Source of the DNA: Halococcus sediminicola
GTDB taxonomy: Archaea; Halobacteriota; Halobacteria; Halobacteriales; Halococcaceae
NCBI RefSeq assembly: GCF_000755245.1
Contig: NZ_BBMP01000026.1
Location: 1 to 64,000, forward strand
Direction of reading: 5' to 3'
Length of the DNA: 64,000 nt
The notes beneath the pieces were generated by a model. That model was not told the DNA's origin. It saw only the letters and a program-made list of their open reading frames with translations, and searched no databases. The position numbers were made by a program, and so were the translations under genes. Positions 32,660 through 42,001 of the stretch are shown here, piece by piece; the stretch's first letter is position 1, and each line of letters opens with the position of its first letter.

Positions 32660-33940
32660 ATGACGACGACAGCCCCAACCGAAACCGAGGACCCGCCCGA
32701 GACCGCCGCCGAGATCGCCCGCCACCAGCTCGACCGGGCGGCGTCGCATATCGACGTCGACCCCGGCGTCGTCGAGCGACTCAAACATCCCAAGTCGGTC
32801 CATCAAGTCTCCATCCCGGTCGAACGCGACAGCGGCGAGATGGAGATCTTTACTGGGTATCGCGCCCACCACGACAGCGCACGCGGGCCGTTCAAGGGTG
32901 GACTGCGCTACCACCCCGGCGTGACCCAAGAGGAGTGTGTGGGGCTCTCGATGTGGATGACGTGGAAGTGTGCGGTGATGGACATCCCCTTCGGCGGCGG
33001 CAAGGGTGGCGTCGTCGCCGACCCGAAGGGACTGAGTGAGAAGGAAAACGAACGGCTCACCCGCCGCCTCGCCGAGGAACTGCGCGACGTCATCGGGCCG
33101 ATGAGGGACATTCCAGCCCCCGACATGGGGACCAACGCCCAGACGATGGCGTGGTTCATGGACGCCTACTCGATGCAGGAGGGTGAGAGCCACCCCGGCG
33201 TCGTCACGGGCAAGCCGCCCGTCATCGGCGGGAGCTACGGCCGCGAGGAGGCTCCCGGTCGGAGCACGGCCATCATCACCCGCGAGGCGCTCGATTACTA
33301 CGGCAAGGACGTCGAGGAGACGACGGTCGCGATTCAGGGCTTCGGCAGCGTCGGCGCGAACGCCGCCCGCCTGCTCGACGAACTCGGCGCGAACGTCGTC
33401 GCCGTCGCCGACGTCGAGGGGGCCATCCGTGACCCGGACGGTCTCGACACGCGCGACGTGCTCTCCCACGAGGAGGAACCGGGCATGGTCTCGGGCTACG
33501 ACGCCCCCGACAACCTCTCGAACGCCGACCTGCTCGAACTCGACGTCGACGTCGTGATCCCCGCCGCCATCGGCAACGTTCTCACGGTCGATAACGCCGA
33601 CAACATCCAGGCGGACTTCATCGTCGAGGGCGCGAACGGCCCGACGACGACGCGCGCCGACGAGATCTTCGCCGAGCGCGAGATCCCGGTGATTCCGGAC
33701 ATCCTCGCCAACGCCGGCGGCGTCACGGTCTCGTATTTCGAGTGGCTCCAAGACATCAATCGCCGCGCGTGGACGCTCGAAGAGGTCAACGAGGAGTTGG
33801 AAGACGAGATGCTCTCGGCGTGGAACGACGTCCGCGGGGCGTACAACGCCTACGACGACGTGACGTGGCGCGAAGCGGCCTACATCGTCGGTCTGACCCG
33901 CGTCGCCAAGGCCCACGAGGTCCGCGGTCTCTGGCCGTAG
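32660..33940 (+). CDS. Glutamate dehydrogenase (copy 1)
   Basis: 426 residues. Interconverts glutamate and 2-oxoglutarate plus ammonia. The substrate region [25 protein letters not shown] with catalytic Lys, [12 protein letters not shown] with catalytic Asp, and the Rossmann [18 protein letters not shown] near 230 are all intact. Normal hexameric family-I length. The spacer upstream carries ggttataac near 32557-32566, a likely TATA box giving a leader of about 70 nt. It starts 30 bp before the CitE-like gene. Compared with copy 2 at 34870 it differs clearly in sequence, so they are not a recent duplication. Confidence 0.94.
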   Translation: MTTTAPTETEDPPETAAEIARHQLDRAASHIDVDPGVVERLKHPKSVHQVSIPVERDSGEMEIFTGYRAHHDSARGPFKGGLRYHPGVTQEECVGLSMWMTWKCAVMDIPFGGGKGGVVADPKGLSEKENERLTRRLAEELRDVIGPMRDIPAPDMGTNAQTMAWFMDAYSMQEGESHPGVVTGKPPVIGGSYGREEAPGRSTAIITREALDYYGKDVEETTVAIQGFGSVGANAARLLDELGANVVAVADVEGAIRDPDGLDTRDVLSHEEEPGMVSGYDAPDNLSNADLLELDVDVVIPAAIGNVLTVDNADNIQADFIVEGANGPTTTRADEIFAEREIPVIPDILANAGGVTVSYFEWLQDINRRAWTLEEVNEELEDEMLSAWNDVRGAYNAYDDVTWREAAYIVGLTRVAKAHEVRGLWP

Positions 33941-33970
33941 ATTCAAGCCGCCCGCCGCTTTTTGCCCGCT

Positions 33971-34813
33971 ATGGCCAGACGAAGCGTCCTCTTCACGCCC
34001 GGCGACCGGCCCGAGATGATGCGAAAAGCCCCCGACAGCGGAGCCGATGTCGTCGTGTTCGATCTCGAAGACGCGATCGCGCCCGCCAGAAAGGACGAAG
34101 CGCGCGAAGCCGTCTCCGAGGTGCTCTCGGGCGAGTTCGATCCCGACTGCGAAGTCTGTGTTCGCGTCGGTCGGGACTTCCACACGGACCTCGACGTGCT
34201 CCTCGACGGCGAACCACGCCTCGACGCGCTGATGCTCCCGAAAGCCGAGGCGAGCGAGGACGTCACCGCGCTCGCGGATTCGCTCGCCACACGCGACGCG
34301 AGCTACCCGGTGTTCGCGCTGATCGAGACGGCGCGAGGCGTGCTCAACGCCGAGGAGATCGCCGCGGCCGAGGCAACGACTGCGGTCTGTTTCGGGGCCG
34401 AGGACCTCGCGGCCGACGTCGGCGCACGGCGAACCGAGGAGGGAACGGAAGTGCTCTACGCGCGCGAACAGACGGTGCTCGCGGCAAGCGCGGCCGGCGT
34501 CGACGCCATCGACACGCTCGTGACCGACATTGAGGCGACCGAGCGGCTCCGTGACGACACCGGATTCGCCATCGAACTCGGCTACGACGGCAAACTGGCC
34601 ATCCATCCCGCACAGGTCGCGGTCATCAACGACGCCTACACGCCCGACGACGAGCGCATCGCGTGGGCCGAGCGCGTGCTCGACGCGAAAGGCGAAGCCG
34701 ACGGCGAGGAACGGGGCGTCTTCCGCGTCGACGGCGAGATGATCGATGCACCACTGATCACGCAGGCCGAGCGCGTCCTCGACCATGCCCGTGCTGGCGA
34801 TAGTTCACGATAA
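33971..34813 (+). CDS. CitE-like HpcH/HpaI-family lyase or thioesterase
   Basis: 280 residues from the ATG at 33971. TIM-barrel of the CitE/malyl-CoA lyase group: RRSVLFTPGDRPEMMRKA at the N-terminus, VVFDLEDAIAPARKDEAR, FALIETARGVLNAEEI with the metal-binding Glu, FGAEDLAADVGARR with metal-binding Asp, and GKLAIHPAQVAVIN. Candidates are beta-methylmalyl-CoA lyase, malyl-CoA thioesterase (both of the haloarchaeal methylaspartate cycle) or citramalyl-CoA lyase. It sits between two glutamate dehydrogenase genes and close to a MaoC hydratase, in keeping with glutamate/C5-dicarboxylate conversion. Confidence 0.88.
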   Translation: MARRSVLFTPGDRPEMMRKAPDSGADVVVFDLEDAIAPARKDEAREAVSEVLSGEFDPDCEVCVRVGRDFHTDLDVLLDGEPRLDALMLPKAEASEDVTALADSLATRDASYPVFALIETARGVLNAEEIAAAEATTAVCFGAEDLAADVGARRTEEGTEVLYAREQTVLAASAAGVDAIDTLVTDIEATERLRDDTGFAIELGYDGKLAIHPAQVAVINDAYTPDDERIAWAERVLDAKGEADGEERGVFRVDGEMIDAPLITQAERVLDHARAGDSSR

Positions 34814-34869
34814 ATCGACCGGAACGGTGAAATGCGACGGTCTTAACTGCCGTCTGAGTAAGTGGGGGT

Positions 34870-36123
34870 ATGTCAGAGACAGTCAACCCCTTCGAGAGCC
34901 TCCAGGCCCAACTCGACGCGGCCGCGGAATTTCTCGATATTTCGGAGGGCGAACTCGACCGGCTCAAACACCCCGAACGCGTGCTCGAAACCACTCTCTC
35001 GGTCGAGCGCGACGACGGCTCGCTGGCGACACTCGAAGCCTTCCGCTCGCAGTTCAACGGCGACCGCGGTCCCTACAAAGGGGGGATTCGCTACCACCCG
35101 AACGTCTCACGCGACGAGGTGAAGGCGCTGTCGGGCTGGATGGCCTACAAGTGTGCGCTCGTCGACGTTCCCTTCGGCGGGGGGAAGGGCGGTATCGTCA
35201 TCGACCCGCACGACTACTCCGAAACCGAACTCGAAGCCATCACGCGGGCGTACGCCGCCGAACTCCGGCCGCTGGTCGGACCCGAACGCGACGTTCCGGC
35301 ACCGGACGTCAACACCGGCCAGCGCGAGATGAACTGGATCAAGGACACCTACGAACTGCTCGAAGACACGACCGCCCCCGGCGTCGTCACCGGCAAGGCC
35401 ATCGCCGTCGGCGGCAGCGAGGGTCGCGTCGAAGCGACGGGACGATCGGTGATGCTCACCGCCCGCGAGGCATTCGAGTACTTCGACGTCGAAATGGACG
35501 GCGCGACGGTCGCCGTACAGGGCTACGGCAACGCCGGCGCGATCGCCGCCCGCCTGCTCGAAGACCGCGGCGCGACCATCGTCGCCATCTCCGACTCCAG
35601 CGGCGCGATCTACGACCCCAACGGACTCGACACCGAGGCGGTCGGCGACCACAAGACCGAGACCGGCAGTGTCACGGGCTACCCACACACCGACGACCTC
35701 ACCGACGAGGAGCTGCTGACCCTCGACGTTGACCTCCTGATTCCGGCGGCGCTCGAAAACGCCATCGACGAGGAAATCGCCGAACAGCTCGCAGCCGACT
35801 TCGTCATCGAGGCCGCCAACGGCCCGCTCACACCCGCCGCCGACGACGTGCTCGCGGAGCGCGACGTCTACGTCCTGCCCGACATCCTCGCCAACGCCGG
35901 CGGCGTCACGGTCTCCTACTTCGAATGGGTGCAGAACCGCCAGCGCTTCCACTGGTCCGAAGAACGGGTCAACGACGAACTCGAAACCGTCATCGAGGAC
36001 GCCTTCGCGGCGCTCATCGACACCTTCGAGGACCGCGACCTCCCGAGCCTGCGCACCGCCGCCTACGTCATCGCCATCCAGCGCGTGCTCGACGCCGCCG
36101 AGAAGAACGGGCGCTTCCCCTGA
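34870..36123 (+). CDS. Glutamate dehydrogenase (copy 2)
   Basis: 417 residues. Same fold and active-site residues as copy 1: [37 protein letters not shown] and the Rossmann [18 protein letters not shown], with C-terminal [12 protein letters not shown]. The cofactor loop after strand beta-B differs (VAISDSSG against VAVADVEG), so the coenzyme preference may differ. Haloarchaea often have several such enzymes, thought to serve catabolic and biosynthetic roles. It begins 56 bp after the lyase gene, and could be in the same transcript. Downstream is a palindrome-rich spacer. Confidence 0.94.
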   Translation: MSETVNPFESLQAQLDAAAEFLDISEGELDRLKHPERVLETTLSVERDDGSLATLEAFRSQFNGDRGPYKGGIRYHPNVSRDEVKALSGWMAYKCALVDVPFGGGKGGIVIDPHDYSETELEAITRAYAAELRPLVGPERDVPAPDVNTGQREMNWIKDTYELLEDTTAPGVVTGKAIAVGGSEGRVEATGRSVMLTAREAFEYFDVEMDGATVAVQGYGNAGAIAARLLEDRGATIVAISDSSGAIYDPNGLDTEAVGDHKTETGSVTGYPHTDDLTDEELLTLDVDLLIPAALENAIDEEIAEQLAADFVIEAANGPLTPAADDVLAERDVYVLPDILANAGGVTVSYFEWVQNRQRFHWSEERVNDELETVIEDAFAALIDTFEDRDLPSLRTAAYVIAIQRVLDAAEKNGRFP

Positions 36124-36367
36124 AAGCCCTCGGCTCGCGCTGACGCGCTCGCTCGCCCTTTCAATGTCCACCAGGCCCGCACAGCACCACATTGCGCGCG
36201 CCGGGCGCGTGGCCCGGCACGCGCTCAAGCCCCCATCCCTCCCCGTGCGGCTGCGATGACCGTCATCGCAGCCGCGTGGCACTCCTACCGAGCAACTACC
36301 GCCCGCACCACCCGCCACCGCAACCACACCGCACAGCCACCATACTGCAAACGGCCGACAGCACCGC
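36124..36367. repeat. GC-rich, palindrome-bearing intergenic element
   Basis: 244 bp between the stop of glutamate dehydrogenase and the stop of the convergent permease gene. No coding capacity. It opens with gaaagccctcggctcgcgct and a ctcgcccttt block, holds the hairpin gccgggc-gcgtg-gcccggc (36200-36218), then the perfect 13-bp inverted repeat at 36247-36275, and ends in an Ala/His/Pro-codon-like cacc-rich stretch. Its composition is unlike coding DNA here. It may be a haloarchaeal dispersed element and could also serve as a bidirectional terminator. Confidence 0.55.
36247..36275. terminator. Perfect 13-bp inverted repeat with 3-nt loop
   Basis: Arms gcggctgcgatga (36247-36259) and tcatcgcagccgc (36263-36275) around loop ccg. 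Such a perfect stem is unlikely by chance. It lies between convergent genes. No T-run follows on either strand, so intrinsic termination is unproven; it could be the core of a mobile intergenic element. Confidence 0.5.
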
Positions 36368-37609
36368 TCAAATTCCCAATATCAGCGGCCCCATCAGCAC
36401 GCCCATCAGATGCACGCGACGCGCACCCAGTTTTGCCGGCACCAACCCGACCAGCGCGCTCGCACAGAACGCGCCAACACCGATGAATCCCGAAAAGAGG
36501 TACGCGAGCGCGAGCAGCAGGCAGAGCACGCCCACCGAGAGGAACGTGTAATCGACCCGCCCCACCGTCCGCAGATAGCGGTCGCCGACGACCGGCACGA
36601 GCACGAACCCGACACCGGCCGCGAGGACGACTCCCGACAGTAGCAACGGAAGGTCGAGCGGCACGCCGGTCGAATCGAGCGCGACCAGTACACCAGTTCG
36701 GGGCGACCCGAGCGCCACGAGTGCAAAGAGCGCGAAAATCGTATTAGAGGTGTTGACGCCGCTCGTCGCGACCAGAAACCCGCGTGCGCCATCGTCGTTC
36801 GGGACTGCGGGCAGCGTCACCGTCGCCGCGACGGCCGCCGACACGCCCGGCAGGTAGCCGACGACCGCACCCGACAGCGTGCCCGCGAGCGCCGTCAGCC
36901 CGACCGTCCGCCGGGGCGTCGTCACCGCCGCATCGGCCTGTTCCGGTACACCTGCTCCGTCGATGGCCTCGATGAGGACAGGAGCACCGAACAGTCCCGC
37001 GAACAGCGGCATCAACATCCCACCGCTTGCGAGCGGCGCGCTCGGCTCAATGTCGAGGGTGAGCCAGCCGAGTCCCGCGCTCAGAAGGAAGGCGACCAGA
37101 CCTCCGAAACGCGCCGGGTTCGAGCGCTCGGTGAGTATCAAGAAGAGCGCGACGCCACCCAACACGAGCGGCAGTCGCGCCCGCACCGCCGGATACACCG
37201 CGATCATCAGCTCCGTCATCGGGAGCGCGAGCGGCACGGCCAGCACCACGGCGAGCGCGCTCCCGAGCGCCGACAGCCGCAGCGCCTCGCGCCCGCGGCC
37301 CGCGACGACGAGCCGATGGCCCGGCAACGCCGAGGCGGCCATCGCCGCGTCCGGGACACCGAGTGCAAGCGCCGGCACGACGTCCAGAAACGTGTGCGTG
37401 ACGCCCGCGGCGAGCATCGCCGCCCCGACGAACAGCGCCGGACCCGGAACCCCCGGCGCGGCCGCCGCCAACAACAGCGCGAAGTTGTTCGCGTGCAGGC
37501 CGGGAACGAGACCGCTCACCGTTCCGAGCACGATCCCACCGAGAACGAACCCGAGCGCAACGAGTCCCGACTCCGGGGCGAACACCACGCTCTCGGTCAG
37601 CGACACCAT
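36368..37609 (-). CDS. TctA-like tripartite tricarboxylate transporter permease (DUF112)
   Basis: 413 residues, about 10-12 membrane segments. The family motif GLVPGLHANNFALLL at about 32-46 and the internal repeat GYLPGVSAAVAATVTLP near 250 match the two inverted halves of TctA/DUF112 permeases. There are no TctB or substrate-binding TctC genes nearby; archaeal members commonly stand alone. The substrate, perhaps a di- or tricarboxylate, is unknown, though adjacency to glutamate/C5 acid genes is suggestive. Confidence 0.82.
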   Translation of the reverse strand: MVSLTESVVFAPESGLVALGFVLGGIVLGTVSGLVPGLHANNFALLLAAAAPGVPGPALFVGAAMLAAGVTHTFLDVVPALALGVPDAAMAASALPGHRLVVAGRGREALRLSALGSALAVVLAVPLALPMTELMIAVYPAVRARLPLVLGGVALFLILTERSNPARFGGLVAFLLSAGLGWLTLDIEPSAPLASGGMLMPLFAGLFGAPVLIEAIDGAGVPEQADAAVTTPRRTVGLTALAGTLSGAVVGYLPGVSAAVAATVTLPAVPNDDGARGFLVATSGVNTSNTIFALFALVALGSPRTGVLVALDSTGVPLDLPLLLSGVVLAAGVGFVLVPVVGDRYLRTVGRVDYTFLSVGVLCLLLALAYLFSGFIGVGAFCASALVGLVPAKLGARRVHLMGVLMGPLILGI

Positions 37610-37702
37610 CCATCACGAGGTGGCTGCGTCATCCAACGTAAACGCTCGCACCGCTCTCCGCGAAAAATAAATCGAGAATTGGATGGGTCGGGAGGTGGCT
37701 GC

Positions 37703-38041
37703 TCAGCCGAACAGCTCGCCGAGACCCTCGCCGCCTGCGTCGTCGTCATCGTCGTCTTCTTCCTCGGCTTCCGCTTCCTCTTCGGCCTCGGCTTCGTCGG
37801 CCTCGTCCGCGCCGGTGTCGGCCTCGCCGCCGGCTGCCGCGCCGCCAGCACCGCTCGCGGGCACCGCGGCGGCCTGCTCGACGGCCTCCTCGATGTCGAC
37901 GTCTTCGAGGGCGGCCACGAGCGCCTTCACACGGGACTCCTCGACGTCCGCACCGGCCGCTTCGAGGATGTCCGTGACGTTCTCTTCGTTGATCTCTTCG
38001 CCCGTCTCGTTCAGGATGAGTGCTGCGTAAACGTATTCCAT
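37703..38041 (-). CDS. rpl12: Ribosomal protein P1 (L12 equivalent)
   Basis: 112 residues. N-terminal dimerisation helices ([20 protein letters not shown]), an Ala/Gly hinge ([15 protein letters not shown]), an acidic Glu/Asp run and the conserved tail [10 protein letters not shown] that recruits translation factors to the stalk. Ends the L1-L10-P1 operon, 30 bp after L10. Length and tail are normal for archaeal P1. Confidence 0.96.
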   Translation of the reverse strand: MEYVYAALILNETGEEINEENVTDILEAAGADVEESRVKALVAALEDVDIEEAVEQAAAVPASGAGGAAAGGEADTGADEADEAEAEEEAEAEEEDDDDDDAGGEGLGELFG

Positions 38042-38071
38042 TGTTGTTGGGTTGGTAGTCGCTGATAGTCG

Positions 38072-39118
38072 TTAGCCGAACATCGCGCCGAGACCCTCGC
38101 CGCCCGCGTCGTCATCATCGTCGTCCTCGTCCTCCTTGGGTTCGGTTTCGGTCTCGGTGTCGGCCGATTGGTCGTCGTTCGATTCGTCCTCGTCGCCTGC
38201 TTCTGTGGGGACCTCGACGCCGCGGAGCTCCTCGGGCAGGGCCTCCTCGTCGTCGATGTTGGCCGCGAGCGCACGCATCTGCGCGTCCGCGCGGTTCACG
38301 AGGTCGTCGGCGAGGGCCGGGCTGGCGATGGCTGCCTCTAACCCGAGGCTCTTGGCTTCCGTACTGCCCTTGCCGAGCAGCGTCCCGGCGGTCTGTGCGG
38401 TCGGGTAGGCCGCGTTGACCGAGAGGTTCCTCCCGGCAGCGGCCGCCGCCGCGACGTCTGCGCGGTACTCGTCGATGTCGATGGCTAGCTCGTCGGGCTC
38501 GAACAGGATGCCGTCGGCGTACACGGTTCTGAGATCGAGACCCACTTCCTTGGGTTCGATTTCGAGTTCACCGAGGACGTTCGCGAGGGTCTGTGAGACC
38601 TCCTCGCCCTCCTCTAAGACTGTGGAATCCTCGGTGACGTGAATCGACCCGTCCATGATGCGCGCGGCCGCGCCGACCTGTTGGAGTTCGCCGACGAACG
38701 GACCGGGGTCGATGCCGGTGTCGCCCTCGGGAATCACGATCGGGTTCGGCGCGATCTCGCCGGCGTTGATCGGGGCCGGCGTCTTCGAGGCCTCCAACTG
38801 TCGGTAGAGACCGAACGGGTTGGCGTCGGCTCCGATGAGTCCGACCTGCCCGTCGACCTCGTCGACGAGGTCCTCAACGCCGCCGTCGGCGTCTTCGAGC
38901 GCGCGCACCAGCAGCGTGTTGCGCGCGACGCGGAGTTCAGCCGAGCCACGGAGGTCGCGACGCATCGCCTGCAACTGGCGGCTCGGAATGCCCGCGATGG
39001 AGACGACGCCGACGCTCTCGAACTCGCCGATGAGGTCCGCGAGGTCGGCGACTTCTTGTCGTTTCCACTCGGGAATCGTCTCGGTGCGATGGTCGCCGGC
39101 TTCGCCCTCGGCGGCCAT
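38072..39118 (-). CDS. rpl10: Ribosomal protein L10 (P0)
   Basis: 348 residues. RNA-binding N-terminal domain ([32 protein letters not shown]) followed by helical spine segments that bind P1 dimers (about 225-285), an acidic linker and the same [10 protein letters not shown] tail as P1. Stalk base protein of the large subunit. Its start overlaps the L1 stop by one base (TGATG), so it is translationally coupled to L1. Confidence 0.96.
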   Translation of the reverse strand: MAAEGEAGDHRTETIPEWKRQEVADLADLIGEFESVGVVSIAGIPSRQLQAMRRDLRGSAELRVARNTLLVRALEDADGGVEDLVDEVDGQVGLIGADANPFGLYRQLEASKTPAPINAGEIAPNPIVIPEGDTGIDPGPFVGELQQVGAAARIMDGSIHVTEDSTVLEEGEEVSQTLANVLGELEIEPKEVGLDLRTVYADGILFEPDELAIDIDEYRADVAAAAAAGRNLSVNAAYPTAQTAGTLLGKGSTEAKSLGLEAAIASPALADDLVNRADAQMRALAANIDDEEALPEELRGVEVPTEAGDEDESNDDQSADTETETEPKEDEDDDDDDAGGEGLGAMFG

Positions 39119-39756
39119 CAGGCCACCTCCACGGCCGGTCCCATCGTCGTCTTCACGTACACCGTGTCGATGTTGAGGGGACCTTTTTCGAGGTCGGCTT
39201 CGAGTCGCCGGACGATGACGTCGATGTTGTCGGCGATCTCGTCGGCGCTCATGTCGGCCGCCCCCACCCGCGTGTGGAAGGTCCGTCGGTCGCGGCTCCT
39301 GAGCTGCACGGTATTCTTCATCCGGTTGATGGTCTCGACGACGTCGTCGTCGGGCTGGAGCGGCGTGGGCATCTTCCCGCGCGGCCCCAGCACAGTACCA
39401 AGGTAGCGACCGATGTCCTGCATCATGCCGGCTTCGGCGATGAAGAAGTTCGTCTCGCCCGCGAGGTCCTTCGCCTCGTCGTCGTCATCGCCGAGTTCTT
39501 CGAGGTCGTCGCCGTCGAGCACGTCGTCGGCGACCTCCTCGGCGCGGAGGGCGGTCTCGCCCTCGGCGAACACGACGATACGGGTCTCTTGGCCCGTGCC
39601 GGCTGGAAGAACGATGCTTTCGTCGACGCGGTTCGATGGGTCGTTGAGGTCGAGATCGCGCAGGTTGACCGCGAGGTCCACCGTCTCACCGAAGTTTCGC
39701 GGTGGGGCCTCGTCGAGTGCGCGTGTCACGGCCTCCTCTATGTCCTGATCTGCCAT
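39118..39756 (-). CDS. rpl1: Ribosomal protein L1
   Basis: 212 residues from the ATG at 39756 ([16 protein letters not shown]); the longer frame upstream is non-coding leader. Signature [22 protein letters not shown] is at about 110-130, preceded by [17 protein letters not shown]. Binds 23S rRNA at the L1 stalk and, by family knowledge, represses its own mRNA. First gene of L1-L10-P1; its leader carries an L1-type hairpin. Confidence 0.96.
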   Translation of the reverse strand: MADQDIEEAVTRALDEAPPRNFGETVDLAVNLRDLDLNDPSNRVDESIVLPAGTGQETRIVVFAEGETALRAEEVADDVLDGDDLEELGDDDDEAKDLAGETNFFIAEAGMMQDIGRYLGTVLGPRGKMPTPLQPDDDVVETINRMKNTVQLRSRDRRTFHTRVGAADMSADEIADNIDVIVRRLEADLEKGPLNIDTVYVKTTMGPAVEVA

Positions 39757-39819
39757 TATCCACCTCCGTAGTACGCCTTCGCGGCTGCTACGGCGTGAAA
39801 CAGGCGACGCCTGTCTCGG
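39757..39819 (-). promoter_or_regulatory. L1 operon leader with candidate autoregulatory hairpin
   Basis: Between a TATA-like gtttaaac (39841-39848 on plus) and the L1 ATG. The minus-strand RNA can form a stem CCGUAG/CUACGG (39793-39788 with 39771-39766) containing an inner GCC/GGC stem, followed by AGGUGG next to the start, similar to the L1 site of 23S rRNA. A second stem-loop, acaggc/gcctgt, is at 39800-39814. The L1 operon of Halobacterium has been described with an L1-like site in its leader. Confidence 0.6.
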
Positions 39820-39865
39820 CCTAAAACCACCGCCGTGTGTGTTTAAACCCGTCGAAGCGAACCGA

Positions 39866-40129
39866 CTACTCGACGAGGTCGCGCTCGCTGTCTTGGCGGT
39901 CCCACTCCAACTCGAACTCGACGCTTCGCTCGGTCGAGCCGAATCGCGACGACTCCTCCTCGACCTCGACTTCGAACTCGCAAGGGTCGGTCGGGTCGAT
40001 GTAGACGTGCTCGCCGCCGACCGCGAGGGTGAGTTCACCCTCGCTGCGCAGCTCCTCGGCGAAACTCTCGAAGACGTCGGCGATCGCCGCACGGCTCAAC
40101 TCCTGTTCGCTCTCGTATTCTTCGGACAT
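39866..40129 (-). CDS. Amphi-Trp domain protein
   Basis: 87 residues from the ATG at 40129 (MSEEYESEQ). An N-terminal helical part ([15 protein letters not shown]) leads to a two-strand amphipathic segment ending VEFELEWDR, with the Trp that names the amphi-Trp domain. Acidic and soluble, of unknown function. It lies between L11 and L1 on the same strand, with its own upstream AT-rich box (gtttaggg on minus, near 40160). It is therefore probably transcribed independently. Confidence 0.78.
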   Translation of the reverse strand: MSEEYESEQELSRAAIADVFESFAEELRSEGELTLAVGGEHVYIDPTDPCEFEVEVEEESSRFGSTERSVEFELEWDRQDSERDLVE

Positions 40130-40214
40130 GCCAACGGGGCTACTCCGGAGCAATCCCTAAACCTACCGGTACCGTTCGATAGTGTGATACGCCGTCGAGA
40201 ACCGGTTAACCGCT

Positions 40215-40703
40215 CTACGCGGCGGCTTCCTCGGCGAGCACGTCGTCGTACTGACCGTCGTCGACGCGCTCGCCGAAGGTGCGCGCGTCCTCGCCATCGA
40301 TGGTCACGCCGAGGGTCACACAGGTGCCGGCGACCTCCTTGGCGGCGTTTTTCGTGTCGTAGGCGAGCAGGTCGGGACCTTTCTGTTCGGCGACCTGTTT
40401 GACCTCCTCGACCGTGATATCGGCGACGAAGTCCTTCTGTGGCTCGCCGCTGCCCGTCTCGAAGCCCGCGGTGTCCTTGACGAGTGCCGCGGTCGGCGGT
40501 ACACCAACGGAGATGGAGAACGCGCCGTCGTCGTCGTATTCGACTGTGACGGGGACTTCCATCCCGTCGAAGGCTTCGGTCTGGTCGTTGATCTCGGCGA
40601 CGACCTCCTGGACGTTCACCGGCGTCGGGCCGAGTTCCGGGCCGAGCGGCGGACCGGGGTCCGCCTCCCCGCCGGGAACGAGTGCTTCGATGGTTCCAGC
40701 CAT
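40215..40703 (-). CDS. rpl11: Ribosomal protein L11
   Basis: 162 residues from the ATG at 40703 (MAGTIEALVPGG); the frame continues upstream without conservation. PGPPLGPELGPTPVNVQEV is the conserved N-terminal Pro-rich loop, and GTCVTLGVTIDGEDAR is in the rRNA-binding C-terminal domain. Component of the GTPase-associated centre. Transcribed apart from L1 in known haloarchaeal clusters, which the spacing here supports. Confidence 0.96.
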   Translation of the reverse strand: MAGTIEALVPGGEADPGPPLGPELGPTPVNVQEVVAEINDQTEAFDGMEVPVTVEYDDDGAFSISVGVPPTAALVKDTAGFETGSGEPQKDFVADITVEEVKQVAEQKGPDLLAYDTKNAAKEVAGTCVTLGVTIDGEDARTFGERVDDGQYDDVLAEEAAA

Positions 40704-40891
40704 GAAATGGCAAATCGTCGCCGCGAGGTTAAGGATTACTTTTCTACTGTCGGTCGGCAGTATCTCCCACTCTGCTGCGCGAGCGTTTCGCTGTCTCTCG
40801 GTTGTCGTGAAAGTGCCACGCGAGTTCCGACCGCCAGTATCAGCGAGTGGATGTGAAGGACTTTTCGACGCCCACCTCTCACACTCACCCG

Positions 40892-42001
40892 ATGGGGCTT
40901 GAAGACGAAATCGAAGACCTCCGCGAGGAGATAGCGGAGACGCCATACAACAAGTCCACGGAGGCCCACATCGGCCGACTGAAGTCGAAACTCGCCGAGA
41001 AGAAAGAGAAACTCGAAAACCAGTCCTCCGCCGGCGGCGGTCAGGGCTACTCGGTCGAACAGACCGGCGACGCGACCGTGGCGCTCGTGGGGATGCCGAG
41101 TGCGGGGAAATCCACACTCCTCAACGCCCTCACGAACGCCGAAAGCGAGGTCGGTTCCTACGAGTTCACGACGCTCGACGTCAATCCCGGCATGCTCAAA
41201 CACAAGGGGGCGAACATCCAACTGCTCGACGTCCCTGGCCTGATCGAAGGTGCGGCGGGCGGGCGCGGTGGCGGGCGAGAGGTGCTCTCGGTGATTCGGA
41301 CCGCTGACCTCGTGGTGTTCGTGCTCTCGGTGTTCGAAATCGATAAGTACGAACCGCTCGCGCGGGAACTCTACGAGAACAAGGTCCGCCTCGATACCGA
41401 ACCCCCGAAGGTCCGCATCACGCCCAAAGGAAAGGGCGGTATCGACGTCACGACCGGTCCCGAGGTCGACCTCGAAGACGACACGGTTCGGCAGGTGCTT
41501 CGCGAGCGCGGCTACGTCAACGCCGACGTCGCCATCACCGAGTCGGTGGACCTCGACGGACTCCTCGACGGGATTCTCGACAACCGGGTGTATCTGCCGT
41601 CGCTCGTCACCGTGAACAAGGCCGACCTCATCGAGCGCGACTATCTCGATACCGTCAACGAGGATCTCCGCGAGCAGGACATCGACCCCGAGAGGGCGAT
41701 CTTCATCAGTGCCGAAGTGGAGAAGGGTCTCGACGCGCTCACCGACCGTATCTGGGAGGAGCTCGAACTCATCCGCATCTACATGGACAAACCCGGTCGT
41801 GGCACCGACTACGAGGAGCCGCTGATGCTTCGGGCAGGTCAAACCGTGGGCGACGCCTGCGAGAAACTCGGCGGGGAGTTGGAAGACCGATTCCGCTTCG
41901 CCCGTGTGTCGGGTCCGAGCGCGAAACACGACGACCAACAGGTGGGCAAGGACCACCAGCTCCGCGACGAGGACGTGCTCCGTATCGTCGCGCGCCGGTG
42001 A
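40892..42001 (+). CDS. DRG/OBG-family GTP-binding protein
   Basis: 369 residues from the ATG at 40892; a GTG at 40847 adds 15 non-conserved residues. An N-terminal helix-turn-helix coiled segment (LEDEIEDLREEIAETPYN) precedes the GTPase domain: P-loop GMPSAGKSTLLNAL near 70, DVPGLIEGAAGGRGGG, and NKAD. The C-terminal TGS domain (about 290-369) has DYEEPLMLRAGQTVGDACEK. Ribosome-associated translation GTPase, conserved from archaea to eukaryotes (DRG1/2). It overlaps the next gene by one base. Confidence 0.94.
   Translation: MGLEDEIEDLREEIAETPYNKSTEAHIGRLKSKLAEKKEKLENQSSAGGGQGYSVEQTGDATVALVGMPSAGKSTLLNALTNAESEVGSYEFTTLDVNPGMLKHKGANIQLLDVPGLIEGAAGGRGGGREVLSVIRTADLVVFVLSVFEIDKYEPLARELYENKVRLDTEPPKVRITPKGKGGIDVTTGPEVDLEDDTVRQVLRERGYVNADVAITESVDLDGLLDGILDNRVYLPSLVTVNKADLIERDYLDTVNEDLREQDIDPERAIFISAEVEKGLDALTDRIWEELELIRIYMDKPGRGTDYEEPLMLRAGQTVGDACEKLGGELEDRFRFARVSGPSAKHDDQQVGKDHQLRDEDVLRIVARR

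Noticed and set aside
32576-34786. 736-codon minus-strand open frame opposite glutamate dehydrogenase and the lyase
   Set aside because: It lies antisense to two well-supported genes with intact motifs; the translation has no domains and shows the periodic composition of an antisense shadow.
36192-36551. Apparent 119-residue protein spanning the palindromic spacer and the permease 3' end
   Set aside because: Low-complexity His/Pro/Ala translation over palindromes, overlapping a real gene antisense.
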